This document shows positions 37,925 to 47,148 of a stretch of DNA of 64,000 nt, one piece after another. The position numbers and the translations under genes were made by a program. The stretch covers positions 1 to 64,000 of the forward strand of contig CAVOLB010000097.1 in the NCBI GenBank assembly GCA_963696655.1, in the 5' to 3' direction. The number at the start of each line of letters is the position of its first letter. The stretch's first letter is position 1. Below the pieces are notes generated by a model. That model was not told the origin of the DNA. It did not search any database and saw only the letters and a list, made by a program, of their open reading frames with translations. Origin of the DNA: Hypericibacter sp963696655 (GTDB lineage Bacteria > Pseudomonadota > Alphaproteobacteria > Dongiales > Dongiaceae).

Positions 37925-38251
37925 ATGCGCGCCCTCAAGGCTCTCGTCATCGTGATGGGGATCATCATCGTGATCGGCGTCGCCATCGTGGTGGCGACGA
38001 TCGTTCATCGGATGCAGGGCAAGCCCGGCATGGCGGTGACCGCGAGCGGCGCGGCGCAGCTGGGCGATGTCGTGCTGCCGCTGCCGCCGGGCTGCCGCGT
38101 GGCCGAGATGACCTCGGCCAACGACCGGCTCTGGCTCCGGCTCGAGCCGCTCACCGGCAATGCCGCCGACGCGGCCTGCGCCGACATTCTCGTTCTCGAT
38201 CCCTCGACCGGCAGCGTGGTCGGGCGGCTCACGCCCAGCAACCCGGGCTGA
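37925..38251 (+). CDS. Small membrane-anchored protein (DUF6476-like)
   Basis: This 108-residue protein starts with one strong membrane segment (ALVIVMGIIIVIGVAIVVATIVH, residues 5-27). A periplasmic part follows, with PLPPGCRVAEMTSANDRLWLRLEP and ILVLDPSTGSVVGRL, which looks like two beta strands of a propeller-like fold. Short proteins of this design lie divergently next to rluD in many alphaproteobacteria. Assignment to DUF6476 is from memory of that context and is not certain. Function unknown. Confidence 0.7.
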   Translation: MRALKALVIVMGIIIVIGVAIVVATIVHRMQGKPGMAVTASGAAQLGDVVLPLPPGCRVAEMTSANDRLWLRLEPLTGNAADAACADILVLDPSTGSVVGRLTPSNPG

Positions 38252-38309
38252 CCCAGGCGGTCGGGCCCAGCCGGACGGGGATCGGGGCATTTCAGCAAAA
38301 GAGGCGACG

Positions 38310-39347
38310 ATGGATTTCCGCAGCGACAATGTGACCGGCGCGCATCCCAAGATTCTGGACGCGCTGGTAGCGGCGAACCGCGACACGGTCAGCTCCTATG
38401 GCGAGGATCCGATCAGCGCGCGGGTGACGCGCAAGCTCTCGGAGATCTTCGAGACCGACTGCACGGTCTTCCCGGTCGCGACCGGCTCGGCCGCGAACGC
38501 GCTGGCGCTGGCCACGATGACGCCGCCCTGGGGCGCCGTCTTCTGCCACGAGGTCTCGCATGTCGCGGTCGATGAATGCGGCGCGCCCGAGTTCTTCACC
38601 GGGGGCGCCAAGCTGGTCAATCTGGGCGGCAAGGGCGGCAAGATCGAGGCCAGTGACATCGAGGCGCGCGGCGGGGCGGGCAAGGGCGTGGTGCATCATG
38701 TGCAGCCGGCTTCCGTCAGCATCACCCAGGCGACCGAGTACGGCACGGTCTATCGCCAGGACGAGATCGCCGCGATCGGCGCCGCCTGCAAACGGCACGG
38801 CCTGCGCTATCACATGGACGGCGCCCGTTTCGCCAACGCGCTGGTGACGCTGAACCGCAGCCCGGCCGACCTGACCTGGCGCGCCGGCATCGAGGCGCTC
38901 TCCTTCGGCGCCACCAAGAACGGGGCGCTGGGCGTCGAGGCCGTCATCCTGTTCGACAAGACGATGGCGGCCGAGTTCGAGCTCCGCCGCAAGCGCGCCG
39001 GGCATCTGTTCTCCAAGATGCGGTTCCTGTCGGCCCAGCTCGAGGCCTATCTCGAAGGCGATCTCTGGCTCGCCAATGCCCGCCATGCCAACGCCATGGC
39101 CAGGCGCCTGGCCGACGGGCTGGCGCGGCTGCCGGGCTCGAAGCTCGAGACCGAGGTCGAGGCCAACGAGATCTTCGTGCGGCTGCCCGAGGCCGCGGTC
39201 GCCGGGCTCGAGCGCGAGGGCTTCAAGTTCTATCGCTGGGACGGGGCGCAGTTCCTGCGGCTGGTAACGGCCTGGAACACGGAGGCTCAGGTGGTGGATG
39301 CGTTCCTGGCGGCCGCCAAGCGGCTGCTGGCGTCCAACGCGGCCTGA
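38310..39347 (+). CDS. ltaE: Low-specificity L-threonine aldolase (full-length copy)
   Basis: This 345-residue PLP enzyme cleaves threonine or allo-threonine to glycine and acetaldehyde. It opens MDFRSDNVTGAHPKIL with GEDP nearby, has FPVATGSAANALAL, YHMDGARFANALV with the PLP-binding Asp, and FGATKNGALGVEAV with the Schiff-base lysine. GAGGCGACG precedes the ATG at 38310. From codon 67 onward the DNA is duplicated at 44603, and its last 60 bases differ from that copy. This is probably the only functional aldolase of the two. Confidence 0.94.
   Translation: MDFRSDNVTGAHPKILDALVAANRDTVSSYGEDPISARVTRKLSEIFETDCTVFPVATGSAANALALATMTPPWGAVFCHEVSHVAVDECGAPEFFTGGAKLVNLGGKGGKIEASDIEARGGAGKGVVHHVQPASVSITQATEYGTVYRQDEIAAIGAACKRHGLRYHMDGARFANALVTLNRSPADLTWRAGIEALSFGATKNGALGVEAVILFDKTMAAEFELRRKRAGHLFSKMRFLSAQLEAYLEGDLWLANARHANAMARRLADGLARLPGSKLETEVEANEIFVRLPEAAVAGLEREGFKFYRWDGAQFLRLVTAWNTEAQVVDAFLAAAKRLLASNAA
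38508..39345 (+). repeat. Left copy of 838-bp direct repeat (3' part of ltaE)
   Basis: The sequence matches 44603-45440 at a constant offset of 6095 bases. No difference was noticed until about 39283, after which several substitutions cluster in the last 60 bases. The repeat begins inside ltaE and ends at its stop codon. Recombination between copies would remove 6095 bp, including the RM gene, and leave a complete ltaE. Confidence 0.92.
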
Positions 39348-39460
39348 CAGGCGCCGGCTGCCGATGCGAAGCTCGTCAATGACGAACCGCGAACGTCAAG
39401 TGGATCGCGAGCTGCCACAGGCTCTTGCTGCGACTTCGACCTGCTCGCTATAAGTGTGCG

Positions 39461-42400
39461 ATGCAGGACCTACACAATAGCTTTATTTCAAAGTCATTTC
39501 TTCGCTCCGTGTGGGCGCTCGATTTCGAAGCCTTCAAAGGCTCGGACGCGGAGCGTGAGTTGGAGAGCCGCCTAGACCTGTGGGCGAAGCGCAAAGATCT
39601 TAAGGAAACATCCGCCGAAGCCGCGTTCATCGACGTATTCTTCCGCGATTGCTGGGGCTATCTGCAGCCCGGCCAGGCGGGCACCGAAGCCGGCTTCGCG
39701 CTCTATCCGAAATTTCCGGTGCCGGGTGCAGGTGCCAAGGGCGGTGCGGGCGAGGCAGACCTTGCCATAGGTCATTTTACAAAGGACGCTCCTTCATACG
39801 TGCCGCAAGTGCTGTGCGAGTTTAAAGACATCCGCAGCGCGCTCGACGCTCCGCAAAAGCGGAAAGGCAACACTCGCTCGCCCGTAAAGCAGTGCCTCGA
39901 CTATTTGAGCGCTGCAAGACGCGGCATGGTCGGGAACGAGGCGATTGTTCCCACCTGGGGCATCGTCACCGACATGAATCAGTTTCGACTTTATTGGTAT
40001 GACCGTGCCCCTCAGCAATTCCTAACTTTCACAATCCGCCCGACGGATCTGTTCCAAGGAAAAGGCCTGCTCGATAAGTCTGAGGAGGCCCGCTTCGACC
40101 GCTTCCTATTTTTGCGCATCTTTCACAAGGACAGGCTGCTTACGACCGGCGGCCGTTCGCTATTGCTCAGTCTCATCAGCCAGCAGCGCTTTAGGGATCG
40201 AGAACTTGAGAACGCCTTTTATGCCGAATACCGCAGCTTTCGCGAAAGGCTCTATGCTGCTCTGCTGGCGACCAACGCCCAGGGGACGCCTCGCTTTCCT
40301 GGAACACGTGGAAAGCTCGTCCGCCTCGCCCAGAAGATCCTCGACCGTTGTATCTTCATCTTCTTTTGCGAGGACATGGGGCAAGCTCTCGCCTTTCCTC
40401 CTCAACTACTTAGGAATTTTCTGATCGATCGAAGTAACGATCCCTATTTCGATCCAGCCGGCAACACCATCTGGCAAGACTTGCTAAGGCTGTTTCGGGC
40501 GATGAATGACGGGACGGCGTTCGGCGGAAAGGCAATCAACCAGTTCAATGGTGGCCTGTTCGCACCCGATGAGGAAATGGAACGTCTTCACGTGCCCAAT
40601 TCCGTTTTCTGTCAGCACATGCAAGGTCAGAATGAGGCCAGCCTATACGCGCACAAGGAAACGCTTCTCTACCTATCGGCGTCCTACAATTACGCTTCCG
40701 GGTGGGGCGGCGGCGCCTTCAAGCCCGCGCCGGCCGCTGCAGAAGGGAATGACGGCGACGCGAAGATTAGGGCGTCGCAGAGCCTCGGCCTCTACACGCT
40801 GGGCCGCATCTTCGAACAGTCCATCACCGAGCTAGAAATCCTCGAGGCGGAGGCGGACGGCAGGCCGTCGGTCAACAAAGAGAGCAAGCGCAAACGGGAT
40901 GGCGTCTATTACACGCCGGAATGGGTAGTCGAGCGCATTGTGGCCGAAACGCTCGGACCGCGCCTGGAAGAGATCAAGCGGGACAGTGGATGGGACGCTG
41001 ACACACAGCCGGACAAGCGAGCGATCGATGAATTCGGGGAGCGCCTGAAGAGTTTCACCGTTCTCGATCCGGCGTGCGGGTCGGGTGCATTCCTGATCAC
41101 CTCCCTGCGCTACCTTCTCGATACTTGGCACGAGCTTCAGGAAATCCGAAAGGCCGTCACCGGCGAGTTCATGACAAACGACGATGCGGCGCTTATCAGA
41201 GATATTCTGCAACGCAATCTGTATGGAGTGGATATCAATCCCGCATCGGTCGAGATAGCACGTCTGGCATTGTGGCTGCATACTGCCCGAGGCGACAAGC
41301 CGCTATCCGCGCTCGAATCTACGATCCGGGATGGCAACAGCCTGATCGACAGCACCTTTTACAAGGGTCAGATAGACCTTGCGCTCTATGACGAGGCGCA
41401 GAAAGAGCGCATCAACGCCTTCGACTGGCGGGATCGATTTGCGGAGGTATTCGCACGCGGCGGCTTCGATGCGGTCGTCAGCAATCCACCATACGTAAAG
41501 CTGCAGAACTTCCGCAAGGTGCATGGCGATATGGCCGAATACCTGCGTGCGGGACGGCTCGACATCCTTCCCTACAGGAGCACTCGAACAGGAAATTTCG
41601 ATCTCTACCTTCCTTTCATCGAAAGAGGACTGTCGCTCCTAAACGAGAATGGCAGGCTCGGTTTCATTGCGCCAAGTCTGTGGACGGTGAACGAATACGG
41701 AGAGGGTCTTCGTCGACTGGTCGCAGAAGGCCGTACACTCGAGAGATGGATCGATTTCAAAGCATTTCAGGTTTTCGATGAGGCGATTACTTATACGGCC
41801 CTGCAGTTCTTCACCAAAAAACCTAACGACGCGGTTAAGGTCGCCTTCGCACCCGATGGCGTCGTTGCCGCCGATCCATGGGCCGACGGCCAACGGGCGC
41901 TTCCTTACGACAAACTCGAATTCGGCGAGCGCTGGCTGCTTCTGACAGGCGAGGAACGGGCACTGATCGATCGCCTGTCCCGGAGTTGTAAGCGGCTGGA
42001 CGACCCATCGCTGACACGAAATATCTTCCAAGGACTGATTACGAGCGCCGATGCGATTTACCACTTAGAGCGTCTTGGCCCGGGACGCTATCGCTGCCAC
42101 CCTGAGGGTGAACATGCAGAGCCCTACGAGGTGGAGATCGAAGATGAGATAATGAAGCCGCTCGTATCGGGAAGCGATGCAAGAAGGTACGTCCGACCGG
42201 CGCCGCAGACCCATATTGTATTTCCGTATGTTCGAGGCGGCGAGGGAGTCAAGCTCATCGATGCAGATACACTTGTGCGTGAGCATCCCAAAGCATGGGC
42301 ATATCTCGAAGGCTACAAGAAAGAGCTTTGCGATCGGGAAGTGAAAAGAAATGCTTCGGGTAAGGTTGTTGAAGCTCCATTTGCTGATCAGAGCTGGTAT

Positions 42401-42838
42401 CGATTTGGCCGCCATCAAAACATCGATAAGCAGGACATTCAAAAGCTCATTGTGCCGAGGTTGGTTGCAGATCTCATTTGTTCTGTGGATGTTGACGGGG
42501 AGTTTTATCTTGATAACGTCGATGTCGGGGGGGTGGTCGCGTCCGAGGGAGTGGATCCGTTTTTTCTCGCAGGGATTTTGAACGCGCCTGTGCTGAAGTT
42601 CGTATTTCGACGAATCTCGAAGCCTTTTCGCGGAAGTTATCTATCTGCCAACAAGCAGTTCATCGCTCCGCTTCCGATTCCGGATGCCTCCGACGAGCAA
42701 CGTGAAGAAATCGCCCGGCGCGCGCGTACTCTTCAAGAGGCCCATACAGCTCGGCGTGATCTGCTGGCACGCATTGCTAGGCGCATGGAGACCATCAAAC
42801 TGCGCGCTAAGAGGCTGACTGAAAAAGGAGTTGGGTGA
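39461..42838 (+). CDS. Type IIG RM enzyme, N-terminal 1125 residues (nuclease, methyltransferase, partial recognition domain)
   Basis: This is the reading frame that survives before the insertion. Native residues run to KLRAK at 42810, and nine further residues (RLTEKGVG with the junction codon) come from the IS end before a stop at 42838. Nuclease and methyltransferase catalytic motifs are all retained, so the fragment could be stable. It has lost about 173 residues of the C-terminal helical and recognition part, which in related enzymes is needed for DNA binding. The ATG at 39461 follows GTGTGCG with no clear ribosome site. Confidence 0.85.
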   Translation: MQDLHNSFISKSFLRSVWALDFEAFKGSDAERELESRLDLWAKRKDLKETSAEAAFIDVFFRDCWGYLQPGQAGTEAGFALYPKFPVPGAGAKGGAGEADLAIGHFTKDAPSYVPQVLCEFKDIRSALDAPQKRKGNTRSPVKQCLDYLSAARRGMVGNEAIVPTWGIVTDMNQFRLYWYDRAPQQFLTFTIRPTDLFQGKGLLDKSEEARFDRFLFLRIFHKDRLLTTGGRSLLLSLISQQRFRDRELENAFYAEYRSFRERLYAALLATNAQGTPRFPGTRGKLVRLAQKILDRCIFIFFCEDMGQALAFPPQLLRNFLIDRSNDPYFDPAGNTIWQDLLRLFRAMNDGTAFGGKAINQFNGGLFAPDEEMERLHVPNSVFCQHMQGQNEASLYAHKETLLYLSASYNYASGWGGGAFKPAPAAAEGNDGDAKIRASQSLGLYTLGRIFEQSITELEILEAEADGRPSVNKESKRKRDGVYYTPEWVVERIVAETLGPRLEEIKRDSGWDADTQPDKRAIDEFGERLKSFTVLDPACGSGAFLITSLRYLLDTWHELQEIRKAVTGEFMTNDDAALIRDILQRNLYGVDINPASVEIARLALWLHTARGDKPLSALESTIRDGNSLIDSTFYKGQIDLALYDEAQKERINAFDWRDRFAEVFARGGFDAVVSNPPYVKLQNFRKVHGDMAEYLRAGRLDILPYRSTRTGNFDLYLPFIERGLSLLNENGRLGFIAPSLWTVNEYGEGLRRLVAEGRTLERWIDFKAFQVFDEAITYTALQFFTKKPNDAVKVAFAPDGVVAADPWADGQRALPYDKLEFGERWLLLTGEERALIDRLSRSCKRLDDPSLTRNIFQGLITSADAIYHLERLGPGRYRCHPEGEHAEPYEVEIEDEIMKPLVSGSDARRYVRPAPQTHIVFPYVRGGEGVKLIDADTLVREHPKAWAYLEGYKKELCDREVKRNASGKVVEAPFADQSWYRFGRHQNIDKQDIQKLIVPRLVADLICSVDVDGEFYLDNVDVGGVVASEGVDPFFLAGILNAPVLKFVFRRISKPFRGSYLSANKQFIAPLPIPDASDEQREEIARRARTLQEAHTARRDLLARIARRMETIKLRAKRLTEKGVG

Positions 42839-43742
42839 TTTCAATCGGTTGTGATTCCGTTGGGTTGCGAATCTCAATGGAGATCACGATGGCCTGGACT
42901 GAAACCACCCGACCGCACTATCGGCGCGATGCCTTGCGATACGCAAGCGACCTGACGAATGCGGAATGGGCGTTGATCGCGCCCTTGATGCCGATGGCTT
43001 CCAAACTGGGGCGGCCGAGAAAGACAAATCTGCGCTCGGTGGTGGAGGCGATCCTGTACATGGCTTCGACCGGCTGCCAATGGCGCGCGATCCCCAAGGA
43101 GTTCCCGCCCTACTCGACGGTGCAGAGCTACTTCTACGCCTGGTCGCACAAAGGCTTACTGGCGCACATCAACCACATGCTGGTCACGGCCCTGCGCGAG
43201 AGGGTCGGGCGAGAGGCCAGCCCCACGGCGGGGGTGATCGACAGCCAGTCTGTGAAGAGCACCGAGTGTGGCGGGCCACGAGGCTTCGATGCCGCCAAGA
43301 AGATCAAAGGCCGCAAACGCCATATCGTCACCGATACCGAGGGCTGCCTGGTCGGGGTGCAGGTTCACGCTGCGGATATCCAGGATCGCGATGGCGCGCC
43401 CGACGTGCTGATGTCGATCCGCTCTCTCTACCCGTGGCTGCGCCATGTGTTCGCCGATGGCGGCTATGGTGGCGACAAGCTACGCGACGCCATGGCCGCG
43501 CTTGGTCAATGGACCTTCGAAATCATCAAGCGCTCCGACGCCGCCAAGGGCTTCGAGTTGCTGCCTCGCCGATGGGTGGTCGAACGCACCTTCGCCTGGC
43601 TCGGCCGATGTCGCCGCCTCGCCAAGGACTTCGAAGCCACCATCGAAAGCGCCGTGGCCTGGATCCTCGTCGCCCACATCCGTCGTCTCACGCGACGCTT
43701 GGCGAGACCTTGAAAGGCGCACAGCTTTATGAGTTCAGACTC
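42811..43742 (+). mobile_element. IS5-family insertion sequence, complete, 932 bp
   Basis: The ends are GAGGCTGA (left) and TCAGACTC (right), an imperfect terminal inverted repeat. They are bordered on both sides by TAA (42808-42810 and 43743-43745), a TNA target duplication typical of some IS5 subgroups. It carries one transposase gene. A second copy begins at the left window edge in the opposite orientation. It is inserted in a type IIG RM gene. Confidence 0.92.
42877..43713 (+). CDS. IS5-family transposase
   Basis: This 278-residue DDE transposase has the IS5 N-terminal domain (ALIAPLMPMASKLGRPRKTNLRSVVEAILYMASTGCQWRAIPKEFPPYSTVQSYFYAW in outline). The catalytic triad is visible as Asp in GVIDSQSVKS (near 121), Asp in VFADGGYGGDK (near 194) and Glu in VVERTFAWLGRCRRLAKDFE (near 235). 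The frame is uninterrupted, so the element could be active. ATG at 42877 or 42889 may be the start; an earlier in-frame codon at 42835 is near the element end and less likely. Confidence 0.95.
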   Translation: MEITMAWTETTRPHYRRDALRYASDLTNAEWALIAPLMPMASKLGRPRKTNLRSVVEAILYMASTGCQWRAIPKEFPPYSTVQSYFYAWSHKGLLAHINHMLVTALRERVGREASPTAGVIDSQSVKSTECGGPRGFDAAKKIKGRKRHIVTDTEGCLVGVQVHAADIQDRDGAPDVLMSIRSLYPWLRHVFADGGYGGDKLRDAMAALGQWTFEIIKRSDAAKGFELLPRRWVVERTFAWLGRCRRLAKDFEATIESAVAWILVAHIRRLTRRLARP

Positions 43743-44265
43743 TAAGCCGGAAACATGGCTTTTCGCCGATCTGCGCGGCAAACGCGAGCTGGAAGAGGAA
43801 GCGCCAAAACGCCTCAACCCTGAAGACCGCCGTTCTTGGGTGGATCAGCAGTATGAACAGGCGCTGCAGTCGAAATATGACGCGATTACCCAGCGTCTGA
43901 AGCCTGGTGTTTCGCTCGTCCCAGGATTCCGGGACGGTGAGCTCTCCATGTCAATTGACGGCGTGACGATTATCGATCGGATCTTTCTCGATGACCCCGA
44001 AGGAATCTTCATACTCGCGCAGTGGAAGCTGACGGCTCAGTCCTTCCCAATCACAGACAACACGACGGGGAAGAGGTTATGCGCCGGGCTGCGCAAGCTG
44101 GCGGTTACGAACGACGTGGTCATCCGGAACCAAATCATTGCGCTGGAAAAGGAATTGGGGGACCTAGAGGCCGACGTTGCTCAGCTGGAGGCGGGGATCA
44201 ACAAGACTGTATATGCGCTGTACGGCCTAACCGGCGCCGAGATTCGACTAGTGGAGCGTGGCTGA
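43729..44265 (+). CDS. Type IIG RM enzyme, C-terminal fragment with IS-derived start
   Basis: This 178-residue frame starts with ATG inside the right end of the IS. Its first five residues (MSSDS) are encoded by the IS and the rest from KPETWLFADLRGKRELE are native RM sequence. It ends in a helical segment and LYGLTGAEIRLVERG, the usual end of Eco57I-type enzymes. GAAAGGCGC lies about ten bases before the ATG and could serve as a ribosome site. If translated it would supply the missing C-terminal part in trans. It should not be read as an independent gene. Confidence 0.75.
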   Translation: MSSDSKPETWLFADLRGKRELEEEAPKRLNPEDRRSWVDQQYEQALQSKYDAITQRLKPGVSLVPGFRDGELSMSIDGVTIIDRIFLDDPEGIFILAQWKLTAQSFPITDNTTGKRLCAGLRKLAVTNDVVIRNQIIALEKELGDLEADVAQLEAGINKTVYALYGLTGAEIRLVERG

Positions 44266-44430
44266 GGATCACATCAGTTCCGGTATAACAGGCAGTCGAG
44301 GCTAAGCTTTTCAAGGAGTTGAGCGCTCCACCAAAAAGTTTGATCGGGGCCGGGCCTGCCCCCATTCAAAGACCCTCTTGGGCAGCCGGACAGTCACGGG
44401 TCCGACATGGAGCCGGAGCCTGCGGGATAG

Positions 44431-44505
44431 GTCCCCTTGGTCTAATGGCCTAGGATGCCGTCCTCTCACGGCGGTAACAGGGGGCAAATCCCCTAAGGGA
44501 AGCCA
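44431..44505 (+). pseudogene. Decayed tRNA-Glu (CTC) copy
   Basis: This aligns along its whole length with the tRNA-Glu at 47149-47224, including the CTCTCAC anticodon loop and the terminal CCA, and about 90 bases upstream are also related. It has two acceptor-stem mismatches. In the T-loop the invariant TTC is replaced by GC with one base lost, giving a six-base loop. Function as a normal elongator is unlikely. The rest of the 44266-44602 interval has no gene that I can support. Confidence 0.85.
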
Positions 44506-44602
44506 GCTCAAATTCACGATTTAGTGATGACGTGCCCGCGGCGTTCTTACGTTTTCCGGACTATCGGTCATTCGAGCACAGTTAGGCGAGGTAGAGCCAG
44601 GC

Positions 44603-45442
44603 CTGGCCACGATGACGCCGCCCTGGGGCGCCGTCTTCTGCCACGAGGTCTCGCATGTCGCGGTCGATGAATGCGGCGCGCCCGAGTTCTTCACCGGGGG
44701 CGCCAAGCTGGTCAATCTGGGCGGCAAGGGCGGCAAGATCGAGGCCAGTGACATCGAGGCGCGCGGCGGGGCGGGCAAGGGCGTGGTGCATCATGTGCAG
44801 CCGGCTTCCGTCAGCATCACCCAGGCGACCGAGTACGGCACGGTCTATCGCCAGGACGAGATCGCCGCGATCGGCGCCGCCTGCAAACGGCACGGCCTGC
44901 GCTATCACATGGACGGCGCCCGTTTCGCCAACGCGCTGGTGACGCTGAACCGCAGCCCGGCCGACCTGACCTGGCGCGCCGGCATCGAGGCGCTCTCCTT
45001 CGGCGCCACCAAGAACGGGGCGCTGGGCGTCGAGGCCGTCATCCTGTTCGACAAGACGATGGCGGCCGAGTTCGAGCTCCGCCGCAAGCGCGCCGGGCAT
45101 CTGTTCTCCAAGATGCGGTTCCTGTCGGCCCAGCTCGAGGCCTATCTCGAAGGCGATCTCTGGCTCGCCAATGCCCGCCATGCCAACGCCATGGCCAGGC
45201 GCCTGGCCGACGGGCTGGCGCGGCTGCCGGGCTCGAAGCTCGAGACCGAGGTCGAGGCCAACGAGATCTTCGTGCGGCTGCCCGAGGCCGCGGTCGCCGG
45301 GCTCGAGCGCGAGGGCTTCAAGTTCTATCGCTGGGACGGGGCGCAGTTCCTGCGGCTGGTAACGGCCTGGAACACGGAAGTTCAGGCGGTGGATGCGTTC
45401 CTGGCGGCGGCCAAGCGGCTGCTGGCGTCCAACGCGGCTTAG
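44603..45442 (+). pseudogene. ltaE: 5'-truncated threonine aldolase copy
   Basis: This is the second copy of the ltaE 3' region. It begins at codon 67 of the full gene, and the first ATG at 44612 corresponds to Met70. The 276-residue frame is intact to its stop and keeps the Schiff-base lysine, but it lacks the N-terminal 69 residues with SDNVTG and GEDP that shape the active site and dimer. It differs from the full copy only near the end (WNTEVQAVDAF against WNTEAQVVDAF). The upstream 96 bases are unrelated to ltaE and offer no promoter I can support. Confidence 0.88.
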
Positions 45443-45698
45443 CGGAAGCCGACCTCTCCAGCGCCGTACGCGGCTGCGGCTCCTCGCTCCGCTCATGGCA
45501 GGGCGAGGAAGCGGCCCTGCCGCTTGCCATTCACGGCAAGCGGGGCGTCGCCCAACCCGTCGGGCCCAATGCCGCCCCGGTTCATAGGAAAAATCGAACC
45601 AATGCTTCATGAATTCATATTTCTTGAATGCAGGCGGCTCCCCTAAATTGGCGCACGGATCCGCCCAGGATCTAGGGATGCCGGACAAGGACGCGGAA

Positions 45699-46973
45699 AT
45701 GTCGATTGAAAGAGTGGAGACGCTCGTCATTGGTGCCGGCCAGGCCGGCATTGCCATGAGCGAGCATCTGAGCAAGTCAGGCATGCCTCATCTCGTCCTG
45801 GAGCGGCACCGGATCGCCGAACGCTGGCGTTCGGAACGATGGGACTCCCTGGTTGCCAACGGTCCGGCCTGGCACGATCGATTTCCGGGCATGGAATTCC
45901 CAGACACCGATCCCGATGCCTTCGCCCAGAAGGAGAAGGTCGCGGACTACTTTGTCGCCTACGCGGAAATGATCGCGGCTCCGATCCGCTGCGGCGTGGA
46001 GGTCAAGTCGGTGCGGAGCCATGTCGGCCGGCCCGGCTTTCATGTCGAAACCTCGGCGGGGGTTATTGACGCTGCCTACCTCGTCGCCGCCACCGGACCC
46101 TTCCAGCGCCCTGTCATCCCGGCCGTCGTTCCTGAAGACGCGGGACTGTTCCAGATCCATTCCAACGCCTATCGCAATCCCGCCCAGCTGCCCGAAGGGG
46201 CGGCGCTGGTGATCGGGGCGGGATCTTCGGGAGCGCAGATCGCCGACGAGCTCTTGCGTGCGGGAAAGCGTGTTTTCCTGTCGGTCGGCCCGCATGACCG
46301 GCCTCCTCGTGGCTATCGCGGCCGCGACTTCGTCTGGTGGCTCGGGGTCCTCGGCAAGTGGGATGCGGAGACCCCGCCGCAAGGCAAGGAACATGTCACG
46401 ATCGCGGTGAGCGGGGCCTATGGCGGCCTGACCGTCGACTTCCGGCGTTTCGCCGAACGGGGGATGGCGCTGGTTGGCCGGGCGGAAGGGTTCAAGGCCG
46501 GCGTGATGTCCTTTGCGCCGGATCTCGCGGATAATATCGCGCAAGGGGATGCGAACTACCTGTCGGTATTGGATGAAGCCGACGCTTTTATCGCCCGCAA
46601 CGGTCTCGACCTTCCGGAGGAGCCCGACGCCCGCAATATCGGGCCCGACCCGGACTGCGTGACCGACCCCGTTCTCGAGTTGAACCTCCGGAAGGCCGGA
46701 ATCACGTCGATCATCTGGGCGACGGGCTTTGCCGTCGATTACAGCTGGCTGAAGCTCGATGCCTTCGACGAGAAAGGGCGGCCGAAACATCGCCGCGGTG
46801 TCTCGGCGGTGCCGGGGCTCTATTTCCTGGGATTGCCCTGGCTGTCGCGAAGGGGGTCCAGTTTCATCTGGGGTGTCTGGCACGACGCCAAGTACCTGGC
46901 GGACCATATCTCCATGCAGCGCGGCTATCTGGCGTATCAACCTAGCGCGCGAGGGAAGACCCAAGGGTCGTGA
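45699..46973 (+). CDS. Flavin-containing monooxygenase-like oxidoreductase (CzcO type)
   Basis: This 424-residue protein has an FAD-binding GxGxxG (LVIGAGQAGIAMSEHL near the start). A second nucleotide-binding motif (ALVIGAGSSGAQIADELLRAGK, near residue 170) is for NADPH. The ATG box IIWATGFAVDYSWLK lies near 345. It probably oxygenates a soft nucleophile or ketone; no substrate can be assigned. AAGGA seven bases upstream favours the ATG at 45699, though the frame is open from 45609. It lies between the truncated ltaE copy and tRNA-Glu. Confidence 0.85.
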   Translation: MSIERVETLVIGAGQAGIAMSEHLSKSGMPHLVLERHRIAERWRSERWDSLVANGPAWHDRFPGMEFPDTDPDAFAQKEKVADYFVAYAEMIAAPIRCGVEVKSVRSHVGRPGFHVETSAGVIDAAYLVAATGPFQRPVIPAVVPEDAGLFQIHSNAYRNPAQLPEGAALVIGAGSSGAQIADELLRAGKRVFLSVGPHDRPPRGYRGRDFVWWLGVLGKWDAETPPQGKEHVTIAVSGAYGGLTVDFRRFAERGMALVGRAEGFKAGVMSFAPDLADNIAQGDANYLSVLDEADAFIARNGLDLPEEPDARNIGPDPDCVTDPVLELNLRKAGITSIIWATGFAVDYSWLKLDAFDEKGRPKHRRGVSAVPGLYFLGLPWLSRRGSSFIWGVWHDAKYLADHISMQRGYLAYQPSARGKTQGS

Positions 46974-47148
46974 CCGAAAGACGGGGCCGGCCCCTGGTGC
47001 GGCAGGACCTCTTGCCGCATCAAGGGCTTGAACCCTATCGCGAAAAGGCTTGATCGGGGCCGGGCCTTCCCCTATTCAAAGGCCCTCTCGGGCGCCCGCC
47101 GGATCCCCCTGGGATCAGGGCCAGGAGCCACCCCGAGCCTGCTGATAG

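Larger units (their letters stand above)
39461..44265 (+). pseudogene. Type IIG (Eco57I-like) restriction-modification gene, interrupted by IS5
   Basis: Removing the 932-bp insertion and one TAA target copy joins codon GCT and AAG in frame and gives one 1289-residue protein. An N-terminal nuclease domain has EADLAI with LCEFK (near 118-122), the gamma-class N6-adenine methyltransferase has VLDPACGSGAF (534) and NPPY (675), and a TaqI-C-like recognition region follows. The restored C-terminus LEAGINKTVYALYGLTGAEIRLVE is typical of Eco57I-family enzymes. Such single-chain enzymes both modify and cut DNA. Base composition is less GC-rich than its flanks, consistent with transfer. The disruption probably inactivates it or changes its specificity. 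Confidence 0.88.

Noticed and set aside
43729..44265. Independent hypothetical gene after the IS
   Set aside because: Its sequence joins in frame with the upstream RM gene once the IS is removed, and its first five codons are IS sequence.
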